NCBI GenBank assembly: GCA_910578655.1
Contig: CAJTQE010000083.1
Coordinates: 1-6,448 of the forward strand
Origin: an uncultured Christensenella sp.
GTDB taxonomy: Bacteria; Bacillota; Clostridia; Christensenellales; Borkfalkiaceae
DNA length: 6,448 bases
Direction: 5' to 3'
The position numbers and the translations under genes are program-made. Shown in pieces: positions 1-5,158 of this stretch. Position 1 is the first letter of the stretch. Each line of letters opens with the position of its first letter. The notes beneath the pieces were generated by a model. The model did not search any database and had not been told where the DNA came from. It saw only the letters and a program-made list of their open reading frames with translations.

Positions 1-616
1 TATAATATTCGCAAAGAGTTTTCAACGTGCAGCTTGCGCAGTCGGGCTTTTGTGAATGACAGACGCGCCTGCCGTGATAAATAAGATAATGATGCGCTTT
101 CGACCATTCGCTTTTGGGGAACGCGGCGCAAAGCCCGTCCTCAACTTTGACGGGCGTATTGCCCTTAGCAATGCCGAGTCTGTTTGAAACCCTGAAAACG
201 TGAGTATCAACCGCAATGGCGTCTCCGCCGAATGCAACCGCATATACGACGTTTGCCGTTTTTTGCCCAACGCCTGCAAGAGTTTTTAACTCTTCAAGTG
301 TCGACGGTACTTCACCGTTAAATTTTTCTACTATATCGCGCGAGGCGGAAAGAATATGCGCCGCTTTGTTGTGGTAAAATCCGCAGGAAAATATATATTT
401 TTCCAGCTCTTCCTGTGTCAGCGTCAACATTTTTTCGGGAGTGCTGTGTTCTTTGAACAGCACCTCCGTAACCTTGTTAACCCTTTCGTCCGTGCATTGC
501 GCCGAAAGTATTACGGCAACCAACAGCTCGTAAGGGGTGCTGAATTTCAGCGCGGGCTGCGCGTCGGGATAGAGTCTTGCAAGCTCGTTTAAGACGTTTT
601 GCGATTTTTCGTTCAT
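1..616 (-). CDS. nth: Endonuclease III (DNA glycosylase/AP lyase), C-terminal end cut by the window edge
   Basis: Base excision repair enzyme that removes oxidised pyrimidines and cleaves the abasic site; cytosolic and DNA-bound. Reading from ATG at 616 gives 205 residues with no stop before the edge; E. coli Nth is 211, so only a few residues are missing. Visible motifs are SAQCTD at 38-43, the helix-hairpin-helix LAGVGQKTAN at 113-122 with the catalytic lysine K119, the catalytic aspartate D137 in VDTHVFR, and the [4Fe-4S] ligands C186, C193, C196 and C202 in the exact C-X6-C-X2-C-X5-C spacing. The enzyme should therefore be active. No Shine-Dalgarno precedes the ATG; a -10 hexamer ends 6 bases upstream, so I predict a leaderless mRNA. 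It follows the DUF3343 gene on the same strand by 32 bases but has its own promoter. The family assignment is secure. Confidence 0.96.
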   Translation of the reverse strand, partial: MNEKSQNVLNELARLYPDAQPALKFSTPYELLVAVILSAQCTDERVNKVTEVLFKEHSTPEKMLTLTQEELEKYIFSCGFYHNKAAHILSASRDIVEKFNGEVPSTLEELKTLAGVGQKTANVVYAVAFGGDAIAVDTHVFRVSNRLGIAKGNTPVKVEDGLCAAFPKSEWSKAHHYLIYHGRRVCHSQKPDCASCTLKTLCEYY

Positions 617-622
617 ACCCGA

Positions 623-652
623 ATTTTATCACATTTTCGCGATTATTGTCAA
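623..652 (-). promoter_or_regulatory. Promoter of nth, overlapping the upstream stop codon
   Basis: On the minus strand a perfect -35 TTGACA (652-647) is followed after 18 bases by -10 TAAAAT (628-623). The -10 ends exactly 6 bases before the nth ATG, so transcription should begin at or next to the start codon. The -35 box contains the TGA stop (651-649) of the upstream DUF3343 gene. Confidence 0.75.
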
Positions 653-909
653 CCCCACTTGCCGAATTGCAGACGGCCGTAAGTGTTATTCATTAAGAAA
701 AAGCCGTAAAATGCCGAATAGTTGGCGCGTCTAACTATAATTTTTGCCCTTTCGGCGGCGGCCTGCGTCAGTTTAAGCGACAGTCCGCAACCTATATTTG
801 CCTCTTTGGGCGTGTTTATAAGCTCGCTTGCAATTCCCATCGATTTAAGCTTGATATTGCAGTCGACGGCTTGCGCTCGCGAGCGGAATATTGCAAGAAT
901 ATATGTCAT
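649..909 (-). CDS. DUF3343 / putative Se/S carrier-like small protein
   Basis: An 86-residue soluble protein resembling the DUF3343 family (Pfam 'putative Se/S carrier protein-like'). Members are short alpha/beta proteins with a conserved CGL motif and often lie next to cysteine desulfurases of the EF2568 type. Visible here: an N-terminal strand TYILAIFRSRAQAV (2-15), a second strand and turn ASELINTPKEANI (27-39), and the signature GCGLSLKL at 40-47 with C41 as the candidate carrier cysteine; a second cysteine is C17. The ATG at 909 is preceded by AAGGA about 11 bases upstream, so the start is well supported. It diverges from the desulfurase gene across an AT-rich spacer of about 75 bases, which fits a desulfurase plus persulfide or selenium acceptor pair. 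The role in sulfur or selenium transfer is inferred from family and context; the C-terminal part (60-86) is not distinctive. Confidence 0.8.
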   Translation of the reverse strand: MTYILAIFRSRAQAVDCNIKLKSMGIASELINTPKEANIGCGLSLKLTQAAAERAKIIVRRANYSAFYGFFLMNNTYGRLQFGKWG

Positions 910-984
910 AAAAAATTATTTCCTTAGTAAAATATATATTATATTTTATGATTCCTCAGTCGTTTTCGGTGAAAGCGGACGGGG
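910..984. promoter_or_regulatory. Divergent AT-rich intergenic region between the DUF3343 gene and the desulfurase
   Basis: The stretch 927-950 is nearly all A and T and contains TATAAT on the minus strand (943-938) as the best -10 candidate for the DUF3343 gene. I see no convincing -35 at the right distance for either direction. Both genes are probably expressed from here, but the exact promoters cannot be fixed by eye. Confidence 0.35.
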
Positions 985-2121
985 ATGAGCGAGGTTCTCT
1001 TGATATATTTCGATAATGCTGCCACCGGCGGATTCAAACCCGACAGTGTGGTAAACGCTGCCGCCGCCGCGCTTAAATTCTGTGCAAATCCGGGCAGAAG
1101 CGGACACCGCCTTTCACTTGCGAGTTTGGAGAGGGTGTACGTCTGTCGCAAACTCCTTTGCGATTTCCTCGGCGGATACAGCTACGAGCGAACGGTGTTT
1201 ACCAAAAACTGTACAGAGGCGCTGAACATCGCGCTGACGGGAATTTTAAAAAGCGGCGACAAGGTTGTGACCACCGTCGCGGAACATAACTCTGTGCTTC
1301 GTCCGCTTGAAAAGCTTAAAGAAAAGGGTGTAAGGGTGACGTATGCGCCGCTGAAAGACGGGCGCATTGACAGCGAAGAAATAATAAAACTCGTCACGCC
1401 CGATACCCGCGCCGTTGTCGTAACGCTTGCTTCCAACGTCACCGGCGACGCCCCCGATATAGGCGTTTTGCGTGCGGCAATACCTGAAAGCACGCTGCTC
1501 ATATGCGACGGAGCGCAGGCTTGCGGTCACGTAAATATCAATATGGAAAACTTAGGGATAGACGCGCTTGCCGTTGCCGGACATAAAGGGCTTTTGGGTA
1601 TTCAGGGCGGAAGCGCGCTTCTCTTTTCCGAACGCGTAAATCCCGACCCCGTTCTTTTAGGCGGAACGGGCAGCGAAAGCTATAAACTTGAAATGCCGGA
1701 CTTCTACCCCGACAGGTTGGAAAGCGGAACGCTCTGCTATCCTGCGATAGTATCGCTTGGCGAGGGGGTGATGTATCTGAGGGAAAATCTGTCCGAACAC
1801 GTCGAAAAAGTGACTGCAATGACTGATTACATAATTAAAAAGCTTTCGGAAATAGACGGAATTACGCTGTATTCCCGTCCGAATCCTTACGGTATAGTTG
1901 CTTTCGATATGCGGTCTATGCAGTCTGAAATTGCTGCGTTCAGACTGTCGGACGAATATTCAATCTGCGTGCGCGGCGGACTTCAATGCGCGCCGCTGAT
2001 GCACAAAGCGCTCGGCAGCGAGGGGCTTATCCGCGCTTCTGTTTCCGCGTTCAATACTCGCGGCGAGTGCGAGAGATTCGTTTCGGCTATCCGCGTTTTA
2101 GCGGTTGACAAATCGCTGTAA
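985..2121 (+). CDS. Cysteine desulfurase family protein (class V aminotransferase fold, EF2568 type)
   Basis: PLP enzyme expected to take sulfur (or selenium) from cysteine (or selenocysteine), leaving alanine and a persulfide. From ATG 985 it has 378 residues, typical for the family. Visible motifs: N-terminal IYFDNAAT (7-14), the PLP-stacking histidine H101 in AEHNSVLRP, CDGAQ (174-178) with D175 and Q178 contacting PLP, the Schiff-base lysine K201 in AVAGHKG, and C335 in RGGLQCAPLMHKALG (330-344), the likely persulfide cysteine. RASVSAFNT (350-358) is the usual C-terminal strand. The start is uncertain. The family normally begins just before IYFDNAAT, and a TTG at 1000 has GAGGT 5 bases upstream, whereas ATG 985 has only a G-run touching it, so the true protein may be 373 residues. 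It diverges from the DUF3343 gene and precedes cysK by 18 bases. IscS, NifS and SufS are less likely because of the CAPLMHK context and the neighbourhood. Confidence 0.9.
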   Translation: MSEVLLIYFDNAATGGFKPDSVVNAAAAALKFCANPGRSGHRLSLASLERVYVCRKLLCDFLGGYSYERTVFTKNCTEALNIALTGILKSGDKVVTTVAEHNSVLRPLEKLKEKGVRVTYAPLKDGRIDSEEIIKLVTPDTRAVVVTLASNVTGDAPDIGVLRAAIPESTLLICDGAQACGHVNINMENLGIDALAVAGHKGLLGIQGGSALLFSERVNPDPVLLGGTGSESYKLEMPDFYPDRLESGTLCYPAIVSLGEGVMYLRENLSEHVEKVTAMTDYIIKKLSEIDGITLYSRPNPYGIVAFDMRSMQSEIAAFRLSDEYSICVRGGLQCAPLMHKALGSEGLIRASVSAFNTRGECERFVSAIRVLAVDKSL

Positions 2122-2133
2122 TGCTACTATTAT
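2105..2133 (+). promoter_or_regulatory. Promoter of cysK inside the 3' end of the desulfurase gene
   Basis: TTGACA (2105-2110), a 17-base spacer and TATTAT (2128-2133). The -35 lies within the last codons of the desulfurase gene. The -10 ends 6 bases before the cysK ATG at 2140, so the transcript should start at the ATG. No Shine-Dalgarno is present in the 18-base gap. Confidence 0.75.
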
Positions 2134-2139
2134 ATAGTT

Positions 2140-3045
2140 ATGAAAATTTACTCGTCTTTTACGGAAATGATAGGCGGCACGCCCCTTTTAAGGCTGCGCA
2201 ATATCGAAAGTTTTTACGGGCTGAACGCCGAAATTTTGGCAAAGCTTGAATATCTCAATCCGGCCGGCTCTGTCAAGGACAGGGCGGCAAGGTTTATGAT
2301 TGAGGACGCCGAGCGGCGCGGTATACTCAAAAAAGGCGCGACGATAGTCGAGCCGACTTCGGGCAACACAGGCATAGGTCTTGCCGCCGTTGCCGCGACA
2401 AAGGGCTATAAGGTTGTTTTGACTATGCCCGAAACTATGAGCGAGGAGCGCCGTAAACTTATCAGGGCGTACGGGGCGGAAATCGTGCTGACCGACGGCG
2501 GCAAAGGAATGACGGGCGCAATAGAAAAAGCGCAGCAGCTTGCAGAGAACGGCGGAATAATACTCGGACAGTTTACAAATCAAGCAAACGCGGAGGCGCA
2601 CAGGCGCACTACGGGGCCGGAAATCTGGAACGATACCGACGGAACCGTGGACGTTTTTGTCGCAGGCGTGGGCACGGGCGGAACGCTGACGGGCACGGGC
2701 GAATTTCTCAAATCGAAAAATCCCGCGATAAAGGTCGTTGCGGTCGAGCCTGCCTCATCGCCTGTTTTATCAGGCGGTAAGTGCGGAGCGCACAAAATAC
2801 AGGGCATCGGCGCAGGCTTCGTTCCTCAGATACTGAATACCGAAATTTACGACGAAGCGGTCGCCGTAACCGACGAAGATGCTTTCGCTTTTGCGCGTGA
2901 GGCCGTACGAAAGGAAGGGGTATTCGTCGGTATATCTTCGGGCGCGGCGCTGTATGCGGCGGTTGAAACCGCTCGCCGGAACGCAGGTAAAAAAATTGTC
3001 GTCGTCTTTCCCGACGGCGGCGACAGATATTTATCGTTATTATAA
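2140..3045 (+). CDS. cysK: Cysteine synthase (O-acetylserine sulfhydrylase)
   Basis: Cytosolic PLP enzyme making L-cysteine from O-acetylserine and sulfide. The 301 residues are close to the usual 300-320. Visible motifs: IGGTPLLRL (11-19), the PLP lysine K46 in NPAGSVKDR (40-48), the substrate/PLP loop TSGNTG (73-78), QFTNQAN (144-150), the phosphate-cradle GVGTGGT (176-182), GISSGAA (264-270) and the C-terminal PDGGDRYLS (291-299). All the residues expected of an active enzyme are present. The C-terminus stops three residues after RYLS, slightly shorter than many homologues. The start at 2140 is fixed by the MIGGTPLLRL context and by the predicted leaderless promoter just upstream. It may also be read through from the desulfurase gene. 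Placing a cysteine-making enzyme directly after a cysteine-consuming one suggests a locus for channelling sulfur. A specialised paralogue (CysM-like or cystathionine beta-synthase-like) cannot be excluded by eye. Confidence 0.93.
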   Translation: MKIYSSFTEMIGGTPLLRLRNIESFYGLNAEILAKLEYLNPAGSVKDRAARFMIEDAERRGILKKGATIVEPTSGNTGIGLAAVAATKGYKVVLTMPETMSEERRKLIRAYGAEIVLTDGGKGMTGAIEKAQQLAENGGIILGQFTNQANAEAHRRTTGPEIWNDTDGTVDVFVAGVGTGGTLTGTGEFLKSKNPAIKVVAVEPASSPVLSGGKCGAHKIQGIGAGFVPQILNTEIYDEAVAVTDEDAFAFAREAVRKEGVFVGISSGAALYAAVETARRNAGKKIVVVFPDGGDRYLSLL

Positions 3046-3075
3046 AAGAAGTGCGCTTTTAAAAGCGCACTTCTT
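3046..3075. terminator. Perfect 30-base palindrome after cysK, probable bidirectional terminator
   Basis: The 15 bases 3046-3060 (AAGAAGTGCGCTTTT) are exactly complementary to 3061-3075. As RNA it would form an 11-pair stem with a TTTTAAAA loop. It begins directly after the cysK TAA. The plus-strand tail is CTTCTTACTTG, only moderately T-rich. Read on the minus strand the tail is CTTCTTTTATAA, which is better, so it may act in both directions. Confidence 0.7.
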
Positions 3076-3196
3076 ACTTGTATATGAGTTTCGACAGTCC
3101 GTAAATTTGGTTTGCCAACCGTATTTTTGCACACCTTTCTCACATAAAGTTTTTAATATTTTATAACTTATATATTTAAAATATCTTTAAATTGCT
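3076..3196. other. Noncoding AT-rich intergenic stretch
   Basis: Between the cysK palindrome and the promoter of the 63-residue gene. There is a short imperfect inverted repeat around TTGG-TTTG-CCAA (about 3107-3118) and otherwise increasingly AT-rich sequence. I see no supported gene on either strand. Confidence 0.4.
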
Positions 3197-3215
3197 TATA
3201 ATTATAAAAGGGGTG
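3197..3215 (+). promoter_or_regulatory. -10 box and Shine-Dalgarno deciding the start of the 63-residue gene
   Basis: Perfect TATAAT at 3197-3202, with only an AT-rich, poor -35 region upstream. AGGGGTG at 3209-3215 lies 6 bases before ATG 3222. The predicted transcript would start at about 3208-3209, leaving a leader of roughly 13 bases that is essentially just the ribosome binding site. This rules out the in-frame TTG at 3192, which lies at or before the promoter. Confidence 0.55.
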
Positions 3216-3221
3216 AAACAA

Positions 3222-3413
3222 ATGATTACTTCGGCAATTCAGAGAGGGGATAGCGTATACGTATACGGCAAAAATAACGTTATGCTTATGGTTATTCCGG
3301 GCGAGCTTAACGGTTATGCTTGTTCAACCGTATCTATAACAAACAGAAAAGCGAGAACAATAACCACCTATGATGACAATGGGTGTATGTTATACGTTGC
3401 TCCTGCGTTTTAA
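3222..3413 (+). CDS. Small 63-residue protein with a two-fold internal repeat, function unknown
   Basis: I do not recognise a named family, although the pattern recalls short Clostridia proteins built from 'VYVYDEKG.QL' units with GYTSSTV between them. Two similar segments are visible: DSVYVYGKNNVMLMVI (10-25) and ARTITTYDDNGCMLYV (44-59), joined by PGELNGYACSTVSI (26-39). Predicted secondary structure is almost entirely beta strands and turns. There is no signal peptide and no membrane segment. Cysteines are C34 and C55. The start at 3222 is chosen because AGGGGTG sits 6 bases upstream. The gene stands alone, with its own promoter, between cysK and a convergent small gene on the minus strand. 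The function is unknown. Confidence 0.7.
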   Translation: MITSAIQRGDSVYVYGKNNVMLMVIPGELNGYACSTVSITNRKARTITTYDDNGCMLYVAPAF

Positions 3414-3427
3414 AATCAGGCGAGTAT

Positions 3428-3706
3428 TTAAATGCGTTTTAAACGATCTATAATTTCTTTCAGCTTTTTGCGCTTGAACCCGTCGACCATCGGCGAAATC
3501 GTGTTGTAAAAATTGTCAAGGTCGGCGTTGGAAAGTCTGCCTTCGCGCTTGCCGCGCTCTGCCTCGGCAAGTATGGTGCGCCAAATCTGCCCCTCGCTTT
3601 TTCCGTTCATTGCTTTGACTACCGCGTTCGTGAAGTCGACGGCGTTGTTAAGCTGGGTTTTGTCTTTTTTATCTTCGGGCGGGTTATAACTTTTAAAGTC
3701 GTTCAT
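3428..3706 (-). CDS. Conserved-looking small charged helical protein (92 residues), function unknown
   Basis: A soluble, strongly charged protein with no signal peptide or membrane segment. The N-terminus (1-20) is proline- and lysine-rich and probably disordered. Residues 20-34 look like one helix, a GKSEGQIWRTILAEAERG motif (35-52) begins a second, and the basic end FKRKKLKEIIDRLKRI (77-92) a third. The ATG at 3706 is preceded by AGGAGA with 4 bases spacing, a very strong ribosome binding site, so the gene is almost certainly translated. It diverges from the 101-residue gene at 3764 with a spacer of under 60 bases, so the two are probably co-controlled and may work together. I cannot assign a function. 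Confidence 0.72.
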   Translation of the reverse strand: MNDFKSYNPPEDKKDKTQLNNAVDFTNAVVKAMNGKSEGQIWRTILAEAERGKREGRLSNADLDNFYNTISPMVDGFKRKKLKEIIDRLKRI

Positions 3707-3763
3707 ATAATCTCCTGCATATAATAATATAGTTCAATCATTTATATGCGAGGAGAAAAATTT
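3707..3763. promoter_or_regulatory. Short divergent promoter region with two strong ribosome binding sites
   Basis: The spacer carries AGGAGA for the minus-strand gene (just right of 3706) and AGGAG (3751-3755) for the plus-strand gene. TATAAT at 3720-3725 is a candidate plus-strand -10 box, and the same AT-run offers TATTAT or TATATT on the minus strand. No good -35 could be matched in either direction. Confidence 0.4.
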
Positions 3764-4069
3764 ATGCAACTGCTCATCATTCTGGCTCTATTACTGTACG
3801 GCGGCGGCAACGCGCGCAATCTGTTAAGCGAGGTTAAGCCCGTGTTGGAAAGTATCGGCGGCGAGGAAATGCAGAACGCGCTTAAAAGCGCGGAAGAAAT
3901 TTCTCAGGTGCTGTCGCTTGTCAGTCCGCTTGCCGGTATGAACGCTGCGCCGTCAAAGCCCGAAGATGGGCAAAGCGTCAATACGTCAACGTACCCTCTT
4001 GCGCCCGTAGCCGCAATAGCGGACAGGGAAATTACCTATTCTCTCAATAAGTACATACAGTCGAATTGA
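3764..4069 (+). CDS. Small protein with a hydrophobic N-terminus (101 residues), function unknown
   Basis: Unrecognised. It opens with MQLLIILALLLYGGG (1-15), a hydrophobic run of only about 11 residues, too short for a normal membrane span and without a basic n-region or clear cleavage site; it may be a membrane-associating helix. Residues 17-58 look amphipathic helical (NLLSEVKPVLESIGGEEMQN and on). Residues 59-78 are Pro/Ser/Asn-rich and probably a linker. The end APVAAIADREITYSLNKYI (80-98) looks like a short helix. ATG 3764 is preferred over the in-frame ATG at 3746 because AGGAG lies 8 bases before 3764, and the upstream ATG would place that ribosome binding site inside the gene. It is divergent to the 92-residue gene, and a functional pair is plausible. 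Function unknown. Confidence 0.68.
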   Translation: MQLLIILALLLYGGGNARNLLSEVKPVLESIGGEEMQNALKSAEEISQVLSLVSPLAGMNAAPSKPEDGQSVNTSTYPLAPVAAIADREITYSLNKYIQSN

Positions 4070-4142
4070 CGCGCCGCATCACAGGCTTGAGAAAGGAGCA
4101 CGGCTATTCTTATTATATTGCAATTAAGAAAAAAAATAAGTA
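4070..4142. other. Short intergenic stretch upstream of the TIM-barrel gene
   Basis: Contains a ribosome-binding-like GAAAGGAG (4090-4097) that leads only to a 23-codon reading frame from TTG 4088, which I do not support as a gene. The rest is AT-rich sequence with a run of A bases (about 4130-4137). No hairpin terminator is visible after the 101-residue gene. Confidence 0.35.
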
Positions 4143-4171
4143 TTGCTTTATAGTTTAATTTATGTTAAAAT
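4143..4171 (+). promoter_or_regulatory. Promoter of the TIM-barrel gene, leaderless arrangement
   Basis: TTGCTT (4143-4148), exactly 17 bases, then TAAAAT (4166-4171). Six bases separate the -10 from ATG 4178, the same distance as for nth and cysK. There is no purine-rich Shine-Dalgarno before the ATG. Confidence 0.65.
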
Positions 4172-4177
4172 GCTTGT

Positions 4178-4951
4178 ATGAAGACGGGCATTTCAACGGC
4201 GTCGCTGTTTTTAAGGAATGAAACGGAGGACGCAATTACAACCATCAAACAATTCGGAGCACAGTGCGCGGAAGTATTTTTACAAACTTTCTACGAATAC
4301 CGCCCCGAATTTTCGGCTACTCTTGAAAAGGGGATTGATATAAGCTCGGTACACGTCAATACCTGGCATATTGAAAACGCGCTGTTTTCGCGTTCGCGCA
4401 GGGTGCGCGGCGACGCATTTTACTGGCTTGACCAGGTTATGCGTTCGGTGCAGCTTTTAGATTGCAAGGCGTATACTTTCCACGGCAAGCCCGATAAGGG
4501 CAGGCGTATAAGCATCGACGAAGAGGCGGAGTACATACGCGCCGTCTGCGGTTTTTGCGCGCGCTACGGCGTAAAGCTCTGCCTTGAAAACGTATCGTGG
4601 TGCACCTATAACAGACCCGAAATATTTACCGAGCTTAAAAAACGCATACCCGAGCTGTACGGCGTTCTGGATATAAAGCAGGCGCGGCGTTCGGGTTATC
4701 CGTACAAGGATTATATCGGGGATATGAAGGGCAGTATATCCCACGTGCATTTGTCCGACGTCGATAAGGACGGTAAAATGTGCCTGCCCGGACAAGGCAC
4801 GCTCGATTTTAAAGAAATTTTGTCCCGATTGCAGGACGCGGGTTTCGACGGCAACGTGATAATCGAAGCATACGGCGAGGACTACGGCGACGTTTCCGAA
4901 CTGAAAACCTCGCTTGAATATCTGAACGAGATAATAGATAAAGCAACCTGA
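4178..4951 (+). CDS. Sugar phosphate isomerase/epimerase-like TIM-barrel protein
   Basis: A member of the xylose-isomerase-like TIM-barrel superfamily (AP endonuclease 2 / sugar isomerase-epimerase), cytosolic, 257 residues, a normal length. Strand and motif order: MKTGISTAS (1-9), AEVFLQT (31-37) with E32, SSVHVN (56-61) with H59, YTFHGKP (99-105) with H102, LCLENVSW (134-141) with E137, GVLDIKQARRSG (162-173) with D165, SHVHLSDVD (188-196) with H191, PGQGTLDF (204-211) and VIIEAYG (227-233) with E230. E137, D165, H191 and E230 form the expected divalent-metal set, so an active metal enzyme is likely. The family covers keto/aldose isomerases, epimerases and endonuclease IV. Endonuclease IV has more metal ligands and is usually longer, so a sugar isomerase or epimerase is favoured, but the substrate cannot be told. 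The gene is monocistronic; a repeat element lies immediately downstream. Confidence 0.87.
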   Translation: MKTGISTASLFLRNETEDAITTIKQFGAQCAEVFLQTFYEYRPEFSATLEKGIDISSVHVNTWHIENALFSRSRRVRGDAFYWLDQVMRSVQLLDCKAYTFHGKPDKGRRISIDEEAEYIRAVCGFCARYGVKLCLENVSWCTYNRPEIFTELKKRIPELYGVLDIKQARRSGYPYKDYIGDMKGSISHVHLSDVDKDGKMCLPGQGTLDFKEILSRLQDAGFDGNVIIEAYGEDYGDVSELKTSLEYLNEIIDKAT

Positions 4952-4957
4952 ACACCG

Positions 4958-5025
4958 CTTTCCCCTTGATGTAAAGTGACTCCTCCCAAGCCTTCCCCTT
5001 GAGGTAAAGTGTGTCTACACTAATG
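4958..5025. repeat. Two degenerate tandem copies of the repeat's terminal hairpin (about 34-base period)
   Basis: CTTTCCCCTTGATGTAAAGTG (4958-4978) and CCTTCCCCTTGAGGTAAAGTG (4991-5011) match each other and the intact hairpin at 5026. The starts are 33 and 35 bases apart. In these two copies the right half of the hairpin has changed from GGGGAAGG to a GTAAAG form, so the stem is broken. Confidence 0.75.
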
Positions 5026-5139
5026 CCTTCCCCTTGAGGGGAAGGTGGATTTGCCGTAAGGCAAAGACGGAAGAGGTGGTATATATAAATCAAAGGAACC
5101 CCTCATCCACCGCAAGCGGTCCCCCTTCCTCCGAAAGGG
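5026..5139. repeat. Dispersed, foldable intergenic repeat unit (REP/MITE-like)
   Basis: The unit starts with a perfect 8-pair hairpin CCTTCCCC-TTGA-GGGGAAGG (5026-5045), then TTTGCC-GTAA-GGCAAA (5050-5065), then CCGC-AA-GCGG (5110-5119), and ends in CCCTT...AAGGG (5123-5139). GGTGGAT (5044-5050) is complementary to ATCCACC (5105-5111), so the unit can also fold back on itself. It codes for nothing credible. It lies between convergent genes, a usual place for such repeats. The resemblance to repeats common in gut Clostridia genomes is from general familiarity, not a search. Confidence 0.75.
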
Positions 5140-5158
5140 TGCAAAATTACGGTAAGGG

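Noticed and set aside
22..592. Open frames on both strands overlapping nth (22-279 minus, 356-592 plus)
   Set aside because: They lie wholly inside the endonuclease III reading frame, which carries every catalytic and Fe-S residue; their translations show no family features.
722..988. Plus-strand open frame of 88 codons
   Set aside because: It is antisense to the DUF3343 gene, which has a recognisable signature and a ribosome binding site; the antisense product is low-complexity hydrophobic sequence without a good start.
1182..1819. Several minus-strand open frames under the desulfurase gene
   Set aside because: They are shadows of a gene with intact PLP motifs; high-GC codon bias commonly opens the opposite frames.
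2188..2807. Minus-strand open frames under cysK
   Set aside because: They overlap conserved cysK motifs and show no domain-like composition.
3076..3143. Possible minus-strand micro-gene ending ...ANQIYGLSKLIYK before the palindrome
   Set aside because: It reads like protein and the palindrome would make a fitting terminator, but only a TTG start with a poorly spaced ribosome binding site gives about 14 residues, and an in-frame stop lies just upstream. At most a remnant; not supportable.
4088..4159. TTG-started 23-codon frame near GAAAGGAG upstream of the TIM-barrel gene
   Set aside because: The ribosome-binding-like sequence lies within the frame rather than before it, and the peptide is lysine-rich low-complexity sequence.
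4809..5093. Minus-strand 94-codon frame across the end of the TIM-barrel gene and the repeat
   Set aside because: Its middle (PPSPQGEG, YLKGKA, YIKGKA) is simply translated repeat DNA; such frames recur wherever this repeat type occurs.
4958..5139. CRISPR array
   Set aside because: Three copies with short, unequal spacing and a mutated arm; no 28-36 base constant repeat with unique spacers and no cas genes.
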